Shown: piece after piece, positions 1-8,800 of the stretch
Position numbering within the stretch: position 1 is the stretch's first letter
Layout: every line of letters begins with the position of its first letter
DNA from: Acidobacteriota bacterium
GTDB lineage: Bacteria; Acidobacteriota; Vicinamibacteria; Vicinamibacterales; CAVVIG01
Direction: 5' to 3'
NCBI GenBank assembly: GCA_016195265.1
Contig: JACPZW010000017.1
Span: 1 to 48,449 of the forward strand
DNA length: 48,449 nucleotides
The notes under the pieces: generated by a model
What the model saw: only the letters and a program-made list of their open reading frames with translations
Database searches by the model: none
Told to the model about the DNA's origin: nothing
Program-made: the position numbers and the translations under genes

Positions 1-1013
1 TCACCTCCGCGCTCGCGGCTGTCGTCTTCAGCGCCACACTCGTCGCGCAGCCGCGCCTGACGCTCGACTACCCCGCCATCGCGCAACGGCTCGTGCGGCA
101 GCTGGCCCTGAAGCCGGGCGAGCGCGTGATGTCGATCGCGCAGCCCGGCGTCTGGACCGAGCTCCTGCAGCACATCCGTTACGAGGTGATGCGCGCCGGC
201 GGCATCGACCTCGGCGTCGTCGAGATTCTGTCGGAGCCGGTGCCGGAATCGTTCGACACGGCGGTCCTGCAGAAGGGTGCGCGCGAGTCGCGCGCGTTCT
301 ACAAAGCCATGTTCCGCGACGTGGACGCCGCGATCATGATGCCCGGCGCCACGCCCGCGCACCCGGCGTACGCGGCGATGCAGGACTGGCTGAAGGACGA
401 CCTCACCGAGCATCGCGGCCGCCGGACTATTCATTTTCACTGGGTAGAGAACGGCAGCGCGTACGTGATTCCAGGGCAGCCGCTGCCGCCGCGCCCGGTG
501 ATCGACGCGCTCTATCAGCAGGCGCTGCTGCGGACGGATTATCAGGCGCTCGCGGCGATCGAACGACGCTTCGCCGCGGCGCTGGCGACGGGCGAGGTGC
601 ACATCACGTCGCCGCTCGGTACCGACCTGCGGTTTCGCGCCGGCAGCCGGCCGATCAACTTCCAGGACGGCGACGCGTCGGCGTCCCGCGCGGCGCAAGG
701 CAAGATCATCGCCGCGACCGCGGAGACGGCGCAGGCCGCGAGGGACGAGGTCGCGCGGAACGGCGAGGCCGGGCGCACCTTCCGTGAGTTCGCGCTGGGA
801 TTTAGTCCCTTGCTCGCGGTCCCAGAACGCGCGCCGTGGATTCCCTACTACGGCTACGGATCCGGCGTCGTGCGGCTGTCGCTCGGCGACAACACGGAGC
901 TCGGCGGCCAGGTCGGCGGCGGCTACGTGCGCTGGAACTTCTTCACCGATCTCACGGTCACCGTCGGCGGCGTGACGTGGGTGAAAGACGGAAGGCTGAT
1001 CGACAATCGTTAG
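1..1013 (+). CDS. Secreted M29-like (leucyl) aminopeptidase, 5'-truncated by the window
   Basis: The reading frame is open from base 3 and begins inside a hydrophobic stretch (ALAAVVFSATLVAQ) that looks like the end of a signal peptide, so the true start lies left of the window. The C-terminal part resembles the M29 thermophilic aminopeptidase fold: FALGFSP, then GYGSGVVRLSLGDNTELGG, then VTWVKDGRLI at the end. M29 enzymes are dinuclear metalloexopeptidases. The segment where that family usually has an HxD-type metal-ligand pair reads YVRWNFF here, so the metal site may be altered and the protein could be non-catalytic. The family call rests on remembered motif patterns and is moderate. The TAG stop lies just before a heptad array. 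Confidence 0.55.
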   Translation, partial: TSALAAVVFSATLVAQPRLTLDYPAIAQRLVRQLALKPGERVMSIAQPGVWTELLQHIRYEVMRAGGIDLGVVEILSEPVPESFDTAVLQKGARESRAFYKAMFRDVDAAIMMPGATPAHPAYAAMQDWLKDDLTEHRGRRTIHFHWVENGSAYVIPGQPLPPRPVIDALYQQALLRTDYQALAAIERRFAAALATGEVHITSPLGTDLRFRAGSRPINFQDGDASASRAAQGKIIAATAETAQAARDEVARNGEAGRTFREFALGFSPLLAVPERAPWIPYYGYGSGVVRLSLGDNTELGGQVGGGYVRWNFFTDLTVTVGGVTWVKDGRLIDNR

Positions 1014-1024
1014 TCGTTGGTCTT

Positions 1025-1080
1025 CAGCCACCGGCCACCAGTCACCAGCCACCAGCCACCAGCCACCAGCCACCTGACGG
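1025..1080. repeat. Heptad array, CAGCCAC type
   Basis: Eight contiguous 7-bp units, mostly CAGCCAC with CAGTCAC and CGGCCAC variants, in one orientation. The array occupies almost all of the gap between the stop at 1013 and the start codon at 1093. Confidence 0.9.
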
Positions 1081-1092
1081 TAAAATCAATCC

Positions 1093-1521
1093 ATGGACGT
1101 TCCGGAGCGTTACGAGCAGCTGATCGCGTACCTCGGCTCGCAGCTCCCCGCCCCCGTCGATCAACACGCGTCGGGCGACGGGTCCCTGCAATTCACGGGC
1201 GGCGATCCACCGGAGGTCGTCGCCCTCCTCACCGACTCGAGCGTCATCGTGTCGGAGTTCTCCGGCGTCTGGGAGTCGGCGTTCAAGTTCACGGCGAAGC
1301 CGCGACGCGTGGGCGTCGTGAAATGGCGACGCCTGCCCGAGAACGCGCTCCTCGCCGCGGTGTCCGCGCTGATCAAGGGCGCGCGCGAAGCGCGTCTCGC
1401 ATCGTTCGAGACCTGCCAATACTGCGGACGGCGCACGGCGCCCGAGTGGCTGCACGACACGGGCGTCTGCCAGGCGTGTTCGGACCGCCACAGCGGGGCC
1501 ATTCATTGTTCGCTCGCCTGA
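1093..1521 (+). CDS. Hypothetical protein with C-terminal zinc ribbon
   Basis: A 142-residue protein I do not recognise. It has no signal peptide or membrane segment. The C-terminal third has two CxxC knuckles (C108/C111 and C126/C129), as in a treble-clef or zinc-ribbon fold; the first 100 residues are a mixed alpha/beta region. The ATG follows directly on a heptad array and no clear Shine-Dalgarno sequence is visible. The last codons and TGA stop lie inside a short repeat (GCTCGCCTGAAAGGCTCGC, 1512-1530) that recurs identically at 45231-45249, so the extreme C-terminus is repeat-derived. Confidence 0.7.
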   Translation: MDVPERYEQLIAYLGSQLPAPVDQHASGDGSLQFTGGDPPEVVALLTDSSVIVSEFSGVWESAFKFTAKPRRVGVVKWRRLPENALLAAVSALIKGAREARLASFETCQYCGRRTAPEWLHDTGVCQACSDRHSGAIHCSLA

Positions 1522-1530
1522 AAGGCTCGC
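1512..1530. repeat. Dispersed 19-bp repeat, copy 1
   Basis: GCTCGCCTGAAAGGCTCGC, identical to 45231-45249. It contains a short GCCT-GAA-AGGC dyad and supplies the stop codon of the preceding gene. It resembles half of the GTAGCGC hairpin element at 7274-7329. Confidence 0.75.
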
Positions 1531-1578
1531 TCACTAACTGAGCTCACACCACGCCCGCGCTCCGCTTACGATATTCTC

Positions 1579-2232
1579 GTGATCCTCCTTCCCGTCGCCG
1601 AGTGGGCGATCGCCGCGCTTGTGATGGCGCTGCTCTGGGTCTGGCAGCTCCGCTCGCGCAACGCCCGCGTCGCCGACGCGGGCCTGACCGGTCTCATCGC
1701 GGCATTCGCGATCGCGGACGCGCGTCTCGGACACGGCTTCGGCCCGCGGCGCGCCGCCATCGCGTTCATGATGGGATCGTGGGGCCTGCGGCTGATGGTG
1801 AACCTGCTCTACGTGCGCGTGCTCGGCCGGCAGGAAGATGGGCGGTACTTCGCGCTGCGGGCGCGGTGGGGCGGGCTGGCCAACGCGCCGTTCTTCTGGC
1901 TTTTTCAAGCGCTGGCCGTCGCGGCCGTCCTAGGGTCGTCGCCCGCCCTCATCGCGTCCATGAACGCCGCGCCCGATTTCTCGATGCTCGAACTCGTGGC
2001 ATCCGCACTCTGGATCGTCGCGTTCGCCGGCGAGACCACCGCGGATCGGCAGTTCCTGCGATTCCTGTCTGTCCCCGAGCACACGGGACAGACGTGCCGG
2101 GCGGGGCTGTGGCGCTACTCCCGGCACCCGGACTATTGGTTCGGTGGGCTGGCGTGGATTGCGTACGCGCTGTTTGCCGTCGCGTCCACTCAACTGACGA
2201 TGAGCGTGTTCGATCCGTGGCTGCGGAGGTAG
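1579..2232 (+). CDS. DUF1295 / steroid 5-alpha-reductase-like membrane protein, shortened C-terminus
   Basis: A 217-residue integral membrane protein with about six hydrophobic helices. The family signature GLWRYSRHPDYWFG is at about residues 174-187 and matches DUF1295 (isoprenylcysteine methyltransferase/steroid reductase-like). Members I know run to about 260 residues and end with a further helix and a conserved RxRxxYxxYQxxTxxFxP tail. Here the frame stops with FDPWLRR soon after the signature, and its last 43 bp overlap the 3' end of the convergent metallopeptidase gene. The last helix and tail therefore appear lost, perhaps by a deletion that fused two convergent genes. Whether the protein is functional is unknown. 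Confidence 0.75.
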   Translation: MILLPVAEWAIAALVMALLWVWQLRSRNARVADAGLTGLIAAFAIADARLGHGFGPRRAAIAFMMGSWGLRLMVNLLYVRVLGRQEDGRYFALRARWGGLANAPFFWLFQALAVAAVLGSSPALIASMNAAPDFSMLELVASALWIVAFAGETTADRQFLRFLSVPEHTGQTCRAGLWRYSRHPDYWFGGLAWIAYALFAVASTQLTMSVFDPWLRR

Positions 2233-2855
2233 CGCCGCGCGTCCTGGTAGTGCGGACAGGCCTGCGCGACCAGCTTCCAGAACTTCGGCGAGTGATCGAG
2301 ACGCTTCAAGTGCATCAGCTCGTGGATGAGCACGTAGTCGCGCACCGCCTCCGGCATCGTCACTAGACGCCAGTTCAGACAGATGTGACCGTTCGGCGAG
2401 CATGAGCCCCACCGCCAGCGCTGATTACGAACGCTGACGCGCGAGACTGTCAGTCCGTGCTGCGCCGCCAGTTCCAGCAGCCGTGCCGGCAGTTCGCGCG
2501 CGGCGCGGACGTGGAACGCGCGCTCGACCTCCGGCGCCATCGGCGCCGGCCGCGGCTTGAGCCGATCCTGTTCGACGCGCTTCCGCTGCCTCTCAATCCA
2601 CGCGCGCTGCGCCTGAGCAAACGCCATCGCCTCGCGCTTCGATCCCCAGCGCGGCACGGTGACGCGCACGGTTCCATCGTCGGCGACACGGATCACGTAA
2701 CGGCGGGCGCGAGGATGGCGGACGAAGATCGGGTTCCGGGTTCGCGGTTCTGGGTTCGACGACCGCGCTTCAACGTTCGGCGCGCTATCGTCGAACGGCA
2801 GCGCGGCCTGCACGAGCGCGCGGCGTAAATGATTCACAAGTGTCGGGAATGACAA
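2190..2855 (-). CDS. YgjP-like zinc metallopeptidase (DUF45, COG1451)
   Basis: A 221-residue soluble protein. The gluzincin motif HELMH at residues 178-182 with a following H188 (HExxHx5H) and the preceding WRWGSCS...ICLNWRL block identify the YgjP/DUF45 group, related to SprT and M48 peptidases. The role of these cytosolic proteins is poorly known; in many genomes they sit near restriction or repair genes, which is not the case here. Residues about 32-42 (SNPEPRTRNP) are encoded by a four-unit heptad array and sit in a linker before the domain. The gene overlaps the convergent DUF1295 gene by 43 bp. Confidence 0.85.
   Translation of the reverse strand: MSFPTLVNHLRRALVQAALPFDDSAPNVEARSSNPEPRTRNPIFVRHPRARRYVIRVADDGTVRVTVPRWGSKREAMAFAQAQRAWIERQRKRVEQDRLKPRPAPMAPEVERAFHVRAARELPARLLELAAQHGLTVSRVSVRNQRWRWGSCSPNGHICLNWRLVTMPEAVRDYVLIHELMHLKRLDHSPKFWKLVAQACPHYQDARRYLRSHGSNTLIVS
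2731..2758. repeat. Heptad array inside a coding sequence, GGGTTCx type
   Basis: Four units (GGGTTCC, GGGTTCG, CGGTTCT, GGGTTCG) in strict 7-bp phase lie inside the YgjP-like gene. They encode a proline/arginine-rich linker in front of the catalytic domain. Confidence 0.8.
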
Positions 2856-2859
2856 GCCG

Positions 2860-5800
2860 TTGCAACTCCTCGCAATCGCGATGACAGAATCGACCTACGA
2901 TCTTTCCGCGTCAGAATACCCGAAACCCATGTGGATCGTTCGCGTTGCGCTGAATCGGCCCTACACGTTTGTCGTGCTGGCCCTGATGATCCTGGGCATC
3001 GGGCCGCTGACGATTGCGCGCACGCCGACCGACATCTTCCCCAGCATCGACATCCCGGTCGTCGTCGGCATCTTTCAGTACGGCGGGCTCTCGGCGCAGG
3101 AGATGGCGGACCGCATCATCTCCAACTACGAGCGCTCGCTGACGACGGCGGTCAACGACATCGAGCACATCGAGTCGGTGAACCTGCGCGGCGTGTCGGT
3201 CGTGAAGATCTTCCTGCAGCCGGGCGCCAAAGTCGATCTCGCCGTCGCGCAGACGACCGCCGTCTCGCAGGCGATGCTCCGGCAGGCGCCGGTCGGCACG
3301 CAGCCGCCGTTCATCCTTACCTATAACGCATCGAGCGTTCCAATCATCCAGCTCGCGCTGTCGGGGCGCGGCCTCTCCGAGCAGCAGCTCTTCGACCTCG
3401 GCGTGAACTTCATGCGGCCGCAGCTGGCGACGGTCAGCGGCGCGGCGCTGCCCTGGCCGTACGGCGGCAAGCAGCCCCAGATCCAGGTGGACCTCGATCC
3501 GTCGGCGCTCCAGTCCAAGGGCCTCTCGCCGACCGACGTCGTCAGCGCGATCAGCCAGCAGAATCTGATCCTGCCCTCCGGCACGTCGAAGATCGGCGGG
3601 TTCGAGTACGACGTCGACCTGAACGCCAGCCCGCAGACCGTGGACGAGCTGAACGACCTGCCGATCAAGTCGATCCGCGGGACGCCAATCTATGTCCGCG
3701 ACGTCGCGCACGTGCGCAACGGCTACCCGCCGCAGACCAACATCGCGCGCGTCGACGGCCAGCGCGCGGCGCTGATGGTCGTGATGAAGACCGGCAACGC
3801 GTCCACGCTCGACGTGATCGCCGGCGTCAAGGCGGCCGTCGCGCGCGTCCTGCCGAGCCTGCCGCCGAACCTCGAGGTCAAGCCGCTCGCGGACCAGTCG
3901 CTGTTCGTCCGCGCCTCGATTCAGGGCGTGCTGCGCGAGGCCGTCGTCGCCGCGTGCCTGACCGCGCTGATGATCCTGATCTTTCTCGGCAGCTGGCGCA
4001 GCACCATCATCATCGCCGTCTCGATCCCGCTGTCGATTCTCAGCTCGATCATCGTCCTGAGCGCGCTCGGCGAGACGATTAACATCATGACGCTCGGCGG
4101 CCTCGCGCTCGCCGTCGGCATTCTCGTGGACGATGCGACGGTCGCCATCGAGAACATCAACACGCAGCTCGAATCCGGCAAGGATCTCGAGCCGGCGATT
4201 ATCGACGGCTCACAGCAGATCGCGATTCCCGCGTTCGTCTCCACGATCTGCATCTGCATCGTGTTCGTCCCGATGTTCTTTCTCACGGGCGTCGCGCGCT
4301 ATCTCTTCGTCCCGATGGCCGAGGCGGTCGTGTTCGCGATGCTCGCGTCGTACGTCCTGTCGCGGACGCTGGTCCCGACGATGGCGAAGTACCTCCTGCA
4401 CGCGCACGAGGCAAGCCACCACGGGGCGACGAGAAGCCGCAATCCATTCGTCCGCCTGCAGCGGTGGATCGACGGCGGCTTCCTGAAGGTGCGCGACGCC
4501 TACCGTCGCGCGCTGCAAGGGGCCGTCGATCGGCGAGCCGTCTTCGCCGTGCTGTTTCTCGGCGGCTGTTTCGCGTCGCTCGGGCTCGTGCGCTGGGTCG
4601 GCCAGGACTTCTTCCCGTCGGTGGACAGCGGGCAGTTCAAGCTGCACCTGCGCGCGCCGACCGGCACGCGCATCGAGGAGACGGCCGCGCTGTGCGACCG
4701 CGTGCAGGAGACGATCCGCGGCGTGATTCCCGGCGACGAGATCGTCAGCGTCATCGACAACATCGGCCTGCCCTACAGCGGCATCAACATCGCCTACACG
4801 AACTCGGCGCCGATCGGATCGTCGGACGCGGATATCCTCGTGGCGCTGCGGCCGAATCACCAGCCGACCGACGGCTACATCCACGACCTTCGCCGCCGGC
4901 TGGTCGCGGAGTATCCCGGCGTCCAGTTCTCGTTCATCGCGGCGGACATCGTCACGCAGATTCTGAACTTTGGACTGCCGGCGCCAATCGACGTGCAGGT
5001 GGTCGGCCACAATCTCGAGGCGAATCGCCAGTTCGCCGCGAGCCTCGTCACGCGCCTCGCGCAGATTCCGGGCATGGTGGACCTGCGCGTCCACCAGACG
5101 TTCAACCAGCCGCTGCTCCACCTCGACGTCGATCGCACGCGCGCGGCGGACACGGGCTTCACGCAGCGCGACGTCGCCAACAACCTGCTGATTTCGCTCT
5201 CGGGCAGCGCGCAGACGACGCCGACGTTCTGGCTGAATCCGGCGACGGGCGTCAGCTACTTCATCGCGACGCAGACGCCGCAGTACAAGGTGGACTCGAT
5301 CGAAGACATCGGCGGCATCCCGATCCAGGGATCGGCGCCGGGCGCGAAGCCGCAGCTGCTCGAGTCGCTCGCGTCGGTCAGCCGCGAAACGCACATGGCC
5401 GTCGTCACGCACTTCAACGTCCAGCCGGTCGTCGACATCTTCGGCGCGGTGCAGGGCCGCGACCTCGGCGGTGTCGCGCGCGACATGGCGCCGATGCTCG
5501 AAGCCTCGAAAGCGCAGCTGCCGCGCGGCTCGCAGCTCGTCGTCCGCGGCCAGGTGGAGACGATGCAGTCGTCGTTCGTGGGACTGGTCGCGGGCATCGG
5601 CCTCGCGATCATCCTCGTGTATCTGCTGATCGTCGTGAACTTCCAGTCGTGGCTGGATCCGTTCATCATCATCTCGGCGTCGCCGGCCGCCATCGCCGGC
5701 ATCGTCTGGATCCTCTTCCTCACGCACACGACGATCAACGTGCCGTCGCTCACCGGCGCGATCATGTGCATGGGCGTCGCGACGGCGAACAGCATTCTCG

Positions 5801-6126
5801 TCGTCAGCTTCGCGAAGGAGCAGTTGCGGGACGGGCGCGCGGCCGCCGATGCCGCGGTCGACGCCGGGTTCACGCGGTTCAGGCCCGTGCTGATGACGGC
5901 GCTGGCCATGATCATCGGCATGGTGCCAATGGCGCTCGGCTTCGGCGAAGGCGGCGAGCAGAACGCGCCGCTTGGCCGCGCCGTGATCGGCGGGCTCGCG
6001 CTGGCGACGGTCGCCACGCTGTTCTTCGTGCCCGCCGTGTTTGCGATGTTCCACCGCCGTGGCGCCGCTCCAGCGGCGCCTGTAGACAATGTTGACAACG
6101 TTCAGGAGACCAGGGACCACCGATGA
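2860..6126 (+). CDS. RND efflux pump, inner-membrane subunit (AcrB/MdtB type, HAE1)
   Basis: At 1088 residues this is full length for the hydrophobe/amphiphile-efflux RND family. It exports small molecules from the inner membrane or periplasm using proton flux. The first transmembrane helix is near residue 35, followed by a large periplasmic loop, a helix bundle from about residue 350, and a second loop-bundle repeat. The proton-relay aspartate pair is visible in GILVDDATVAIEN (about residues 420-432). The frame starts 4 bp after the divergent YgjP gene; a later ATG (AMTES, residue 8) is also possible. Its stop overlaps the adaptor start as ATGA, so the two are translationally coupled. The substrate cannot be told from sequence. 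Confidence 0.95.
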   Translation: MQLLAIAMTESTYDLSASEYPKPMWIVRVALNRPYTFVVLALMILGIGPLTIARTPTDIFPSIDIPVVVGIFQYGGLSAQEMADRIISNYERSLTTAVNDIEHIESVNLRGVSVVKIFLQPGAKVDLAVAQTTAVSQAMLRQAPVGTQPPFILTYNASSVPIIQLALSGRGLSEQQLFDLGVNFMRPQLATVSGAALPWPYGGKQPQIQVDLDPSALQSKGLSPTDVVSAISQQNLILPSGTSKIGGFEYDVDLNASPQTVDELNDLPIKSIRGTPIYVRDVAHVRNGYPPQTNIARVDGQRAALMVVMKTGNASTLDVIAGVKAAVARVLPSLPPNLEVKPLADQSLFVRASIQGVLREAVVAACLTALMILIFLGSWRSTIIIAVSIPLSILSSIIVLSALGETINIMTLGGLALAVGILVDDATVAIENINTQLESGKDLEPAIIDGSQQIAIPAFVSTICICIVFVPMFFLTGVARYLFVPMAEAVVFAMLASYVLSRTLVPTMAKYLLHAHEASHHGATRSRNPFVRLQRWIDGGFLKVRDAYRRALQGAVDRRAVFAVLFLGGCFASLGLVRWVGQDFFPSVDSGQFKLHLRAPTGTRIEETAALCDRVQETIRGVIPGDEIVSVIDNIGLPYSGINIAYTNSAPIGSSDADILVALRPNHQPTDGYIHDLRRRLVAEYPGVQFSFIAADIVTQILNFGLPAPIDVQVVGHNLEANRQFAASLVTRLAQIPGMVDLRVHQTFNQPLLHLDVDRTRAADTGFTQRDVANNLLISLSGSAQTTPTFWLNPATGVSYFIATQTPQYKVDSIEDIGGIPIQGSAPGAKPQLLESLASVSRETHMAVVTHFNVQPVVDIFGAVQGRDLGGVARDMAPMLEASKAQLPRGSQLVVRGQVETMQSSFVGLVAGIGLAIILVYLLIVVNFQSWLDPFIIISASPAAIAGIVWILFLTHTTINVPSLTGAIMCMGVATANSILVVSFAKEQLRDGRAAADAAVDAGFTRFRPVLMTALAMIIGMVPMALGFGEGGEQNAPLGRAVIGGLALATVATLFFVPAVFAMFHRRGAAPAAPVDNVDNVQETRDHR
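6061..6080. repeat. Perfect hairpin in the 3' end of the RND gene
   Basis: GGCGCCGCT-CC-AGCGGCGCC, a 9-bp perfect stem with a 2-nt loop, inside the last codons of the pump gene and encoding its alanine/proline tail. It may be a REP-type insertion or an mRNA structure affecting coupling to the next gene. Confidence 0.7.
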
Positions 6127-7262
6127 AGACGGGACCGATCGCGGGAGGACTCGTGTTGCTCGCCGCCGCGGGCGGCGCGGCGTTCTGGGGCGTCAGCACG
6201 CGCACGCGCGCGCTGGCGGTCGTCACGCAGGAAACGCACGACATGGCGGTGCCGACGGTCGCGGTTGCGCGGCCGACGACGGGCTCGGCGCCGCAGGAGA
6301 TTACGCTGCCGGGCACGATGATGGCCTTCACCGACGCGCCGATCTACGCGCGCACCAACGGCTACCTGAAGCGCTGGTTCGCCGACATCGGCACACGTGT
6401 GAAGGCCGGGCAGCAGCTCGCCGAGATCGACACGCCCGAGCTCGATCAGCAGCTGTTGCAGGCGCGTGCGGATCTCGGCACGGCGCAGGCCAACGCGCGG
6501 CTCGCGCAGACGACCGCTGAACGGTACCGCGATCTCATCAAGAGCGATTCCGTGTCGCGGCAGGATCTCGACAACGCCAACGGCGGGCTCGAGGCGCGCG
6601 AGGCGGCCGTGGAGTCCGCGCGCGCCAACGTCCGCCGGCTCGAGCAGCTGCAGGCGTTCCGCCGCATCGAAGCGCCGTTCGACGGCGTCGTCACGGCGCG
6701 CAACACCGATATCGGCGCGCTCATCGACTCGGGCAGCAATGCGCGCGAGCTCTTTCACGTCGCGAACGTCTCGCGGCTGCGCGTCTTCATCAACGTGCCG
6801 CAGGTGTACTCGCGCGCGGCCCACACCGGGTTGAAGGCGGACGTGACGCTGAAGGAGTTCCCCGGCCGGCGCTTCACGGGCACCGTCGCTCGCACGTCGA
6901 ACGCGATCGACGTCGCGTCGCGGACGCTGCTGACCGAGATCGACGTGGACAACTCGAAGGGCGAGCTGCTGCCGGGATCGTACGCCGACGTGCATATCGC
7001 GCTGCCCGCGCCGGCGGCGACGCTGAAGCTTCCCGTCGACGCGCTGATCTTCAAGACTGATGGTCTGCAGGTCGCGACGGTCGGCGCCGGGAATCAGATC
7101 GCGCTCGTGACCGTGACCGCAGGCCGAGACTTCGGCGACAGCGTGGAGATCCTCAGCGGCCTCACCGGCAACGAGCAGGTCGTCGTCAACCCGCCGGACT
7201 CGCTGGCGCAAGGACAAGTCGTGCGCGTCGCGCAACCTGCCGCGCGAGGCTCGAAGCCGTGA
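6123..7262 (+). CDS. RND efflux periplasmic adaptor (HlyD/AcrA family)
   Basis: A 379-residue membrane fusion protein. An N-terminal hydrophobic anchor (residues about 5-25) is followed by a half lipoyl domain (TLPGTMMAFTDAPIYARTNGYL...), a coiled-coil hairpin (about residues 105-185), the second half lipoyl (RIEAPFDGVVTARN), and beta-barrel and membrane-proximal domains. It links the RND pump to the outer-membrane channel. The start overlaps the pump stop (ATGA) and the stop overlaps the next start (GTGA), marking a tight three-gene operon. Confidence 0.95.
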   Translation: MKTGPIAGGLVLLAAAGGAAFWGVSTRTRALAVVTQETHDMAVPTVAVARPTTGSAPQEITLPGTMMAFTDAPIYARTNGYLKRWFADIGTRVKAGQQLAEIDTPELDQQLLQARADLGTAQANARLAQTTAERYRDLIKSDSVSRQDLDNANGGLEAREAAVESARANVRRLEQLQAFRRIEAPFDGVVTARNTDIGALIDSGSNARELFHVANVSRLRVFINVPQVYSRAAHTGLKADVTLKEFPGRRFTGTVARTSNAIDVASRTLLTEIDVDNSKGELLPGSYADVHIALPAPAATLKLPVDALIFKTDGLQVATVGAGNQIALVTVTAGRDFGDSVEILSGLTGNEQVVVNPPDSLAQGQVVRVAQPAARGSKP

Positions 7263-8728
7263 CGCGTCGTCGTGTAGCGCAGGCCTTCAGGCCTGCTGCG
7301 GCGCGGGCAGCCCTGAAGGGCTGCGCTACGGTCGTCCTCGCGTTCGCGACGGCGTGCGCGCCGAAGACGAAGTACGTCGTTCCCATCACCGAGATCGCGC
7401 CGGCATTCAGAGAACACGCGAACTGGAAGCCGGCCGCGCCGCGCGACGCGAATCCGCGCGGCGACTGGTGGACGATCTTCGGCGATCCGACGCTGGACGC
7501 GCTCGAAGCGCGCGTGGACGTCTCGAACCAGACGCTGAAAGCCGTGGACGCACAATTCGCACAGGCGCGCGCGCTCGTCCGCGGCGCGCAAGCGAGCCTG
7601 CGTCCGCAGGTGACGGCCGTCCCGTCGCTCGCGTCGATCCGCCAATCCGGCAATCGCGCACTCTCGTCGTTCCACGATCCGTACGGCGACTACGTCCTGC
7701 CCGCCGACGTCTCGTACGAAGCCGACGTCTGGGGCCGATTGCACGGCATCGTCGAGACGAGCCGCACGGCCGCGCAGGCGACCGCGGCCGATCTCGAGAC
7801 GGCGCGCCTCAGCGTGCACGCCGAACTGGCGCTGGACTACGTCACGCTGCGCGGCCTCGACCGCGAGCAGGACCTTCTGAACAGCGCGGTCCGCGCGTAC
7901 GAGCAGGCGCTCGACCTGACCAACAATCGCTTCCGCGGAGGCCTCTCGTCGCAGGCGGACGTCGCGCAGGCGGAAACGCAGCTCGAAACGACTCGCGCGA
8001 TCGCCGCGGACGTCGGCGTCGGCCGCGCGGTGCTCGAACACGCGATCGCGGTGCTCGTGGGAGAGCCGGCATCGACGTTCACTTTGCCGCCCGCTCCGCT
8101 CACGGGCGCACCGCCGGACGTGCCGGTCGGCGTGCCGTCGGATCTGCTCGAGCGGCGATCGGACATCGCCGGCGCCGAGCGTCGCGTGGCGGCGGCGACG
8201 TCGCAGGTCGGCGTGACGGCCGCCGCGTTCTATCCGCTCGTGACGCTGTCGGGCGCCCTCGGTTTCGAGAGCAGCTCGTTCGGCAGCTGGCTGGCCGGCG
8301 CCAGCAATTTCTGGGCGGCCGCGCCGGTCGCGCTGATCAATGTGTTCGACGCCGGCAAGCGTCGCGCGGCGAACGAGCAGGCGCAAGCCGTGCTCGATCA
8401 AGCGTCAGCGTCGTATCGCGCGTCATTGCTCACGGCGTTTCGCGAGGTTGAAGATCAGCTGTCCGCGTTACGGATCCTGGACGAAGAAGCGAAGATTCAG
8501 GATCGCGCGGTCGCCGCGTCAGAACGATCGCTGACGCTCGCGACCAATCGCTATCGCGGCGGCGTGACGAGCTATCTCGAAGTGATCACGGCGCAGAGCG
8601 CGGCGCTGGCCAACGAGCGGACGGCGGTCAGCATCCTGATTCGGCGGATGAACGCGACGGTCCTGCTGCTGAAGGGACTCGGCGGGGATTGGAACGTCGC
8701 GACGCTCCCTGCGGTCGCGTCGCGATAA
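7259..8728 (+). CDS. RND efflux outer-membrane factor, TolC/NodT-type lipoprotein
   Basis: A 489-residue protein with two OMF repeats, forming the outer-membrane channel of the efflux system. The start is GTG, overlapping the adaptor stop. The N-terminus is a lipoprotein signal peptide ending at a lipobox (FATAC followed by APK). Unusually, the stretch VAQAFRPAAARAALKGCAT just before the hydrophobic core is encoded by a GTAGCGC inverted-repeat element (7274-7329), so the leader carries an inserted repeat that still allows an n-region/h-region/lipobox layout. The gene ends just before a mirror-image heptad array shared with the convergent rmuC. Confidence 0.93.
   Translation: MTRRRVAQAFRPAAARAALKGCATVVLAFATACAPKTKYVVPITEIAPAFREHANWKPAAPRDANPRGDWWTIFGDPTLDALEARVDVSNQTLKAVDAQFAQARALVRGAQASLRPQVTAVPSLASIRQSGNRALSSFHDPYGDYVLPADVSYEADVWGRLHGIVETSRTAAQATAADLETARLSVHAELALDYVTLRGLDREQDLLNSAVRAYEQALDLTNNRFRGGLSSQADVAQAETQLETTRAIAADVGVGRAVLEHAIAVLVGEPASTFTLPPAPLTGAPPDVPVGVPSDLLERRSDIAGAERRVAAATSQVGVTAAAFYPLVTLSGALGFESSSFGSWLAGASNFWAAAPVALINVFDAGKRRAANEQAQAVLDQASASYRASLLTAFREVEDQLSALRILDEEAKIQDRAVAASERSLTLATNRYRGGVTSYLEVITAQSAALANERTAVSILIRRMNATVLLLKGLGGDWNVATLPAVASR
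7274..7329. repeat. GTAG-type inverted-repeat element (REP/BIME-like) within a signal-peptide sequence
   Basis: Two 23-nt arms, 7274-7296 (starting GTAGCGCAGG) and 7307-7329 (ending CTGCGCTAC), are inverted copies with two compensating differences and a 10-nt spacer. Each arm also contains its own small hairpin (AGGCCT or CCCTGAAGGG). GTAG followed by a hairpin is the layout of bacterial REP sequences. The element lies inside the 5' coding region of the outer-membrane factor. Confidence 0.75.
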
Positions 8729-8730
8729 GA

Positions 8731-8800
8731 ATGGCTAATTGACCAATGGCTAATGGCTGAAATGGACTCACGCCATCAGCCATCAGCCATTTCAGTCTCT
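8731..8800. repeat. Mirror-image heptad array between convergent genes (bidirectional terminator-like)
   Basis: Ten contiguous heptads. The left arm has ATGGCTA/AATGGCT units, the centre is ACTCACG, and the right arm has CCATCAG/CCATTTC units. The arms are complementary over about 14-20 bp. The array fills the gap between the convergent efflux and rmuC genes, and the last rmuC codons and its TGA stop lie inside it. Confidence 0.85.

Noticed and set aside
4210..6120. Long minus-strand open frame (636 codons) opposite the RND gene
   Set aside because: It is arginine/aspartate-rich with no domain, and mirrors third-position GC bias of the RND gene. It is an antisense shadow.
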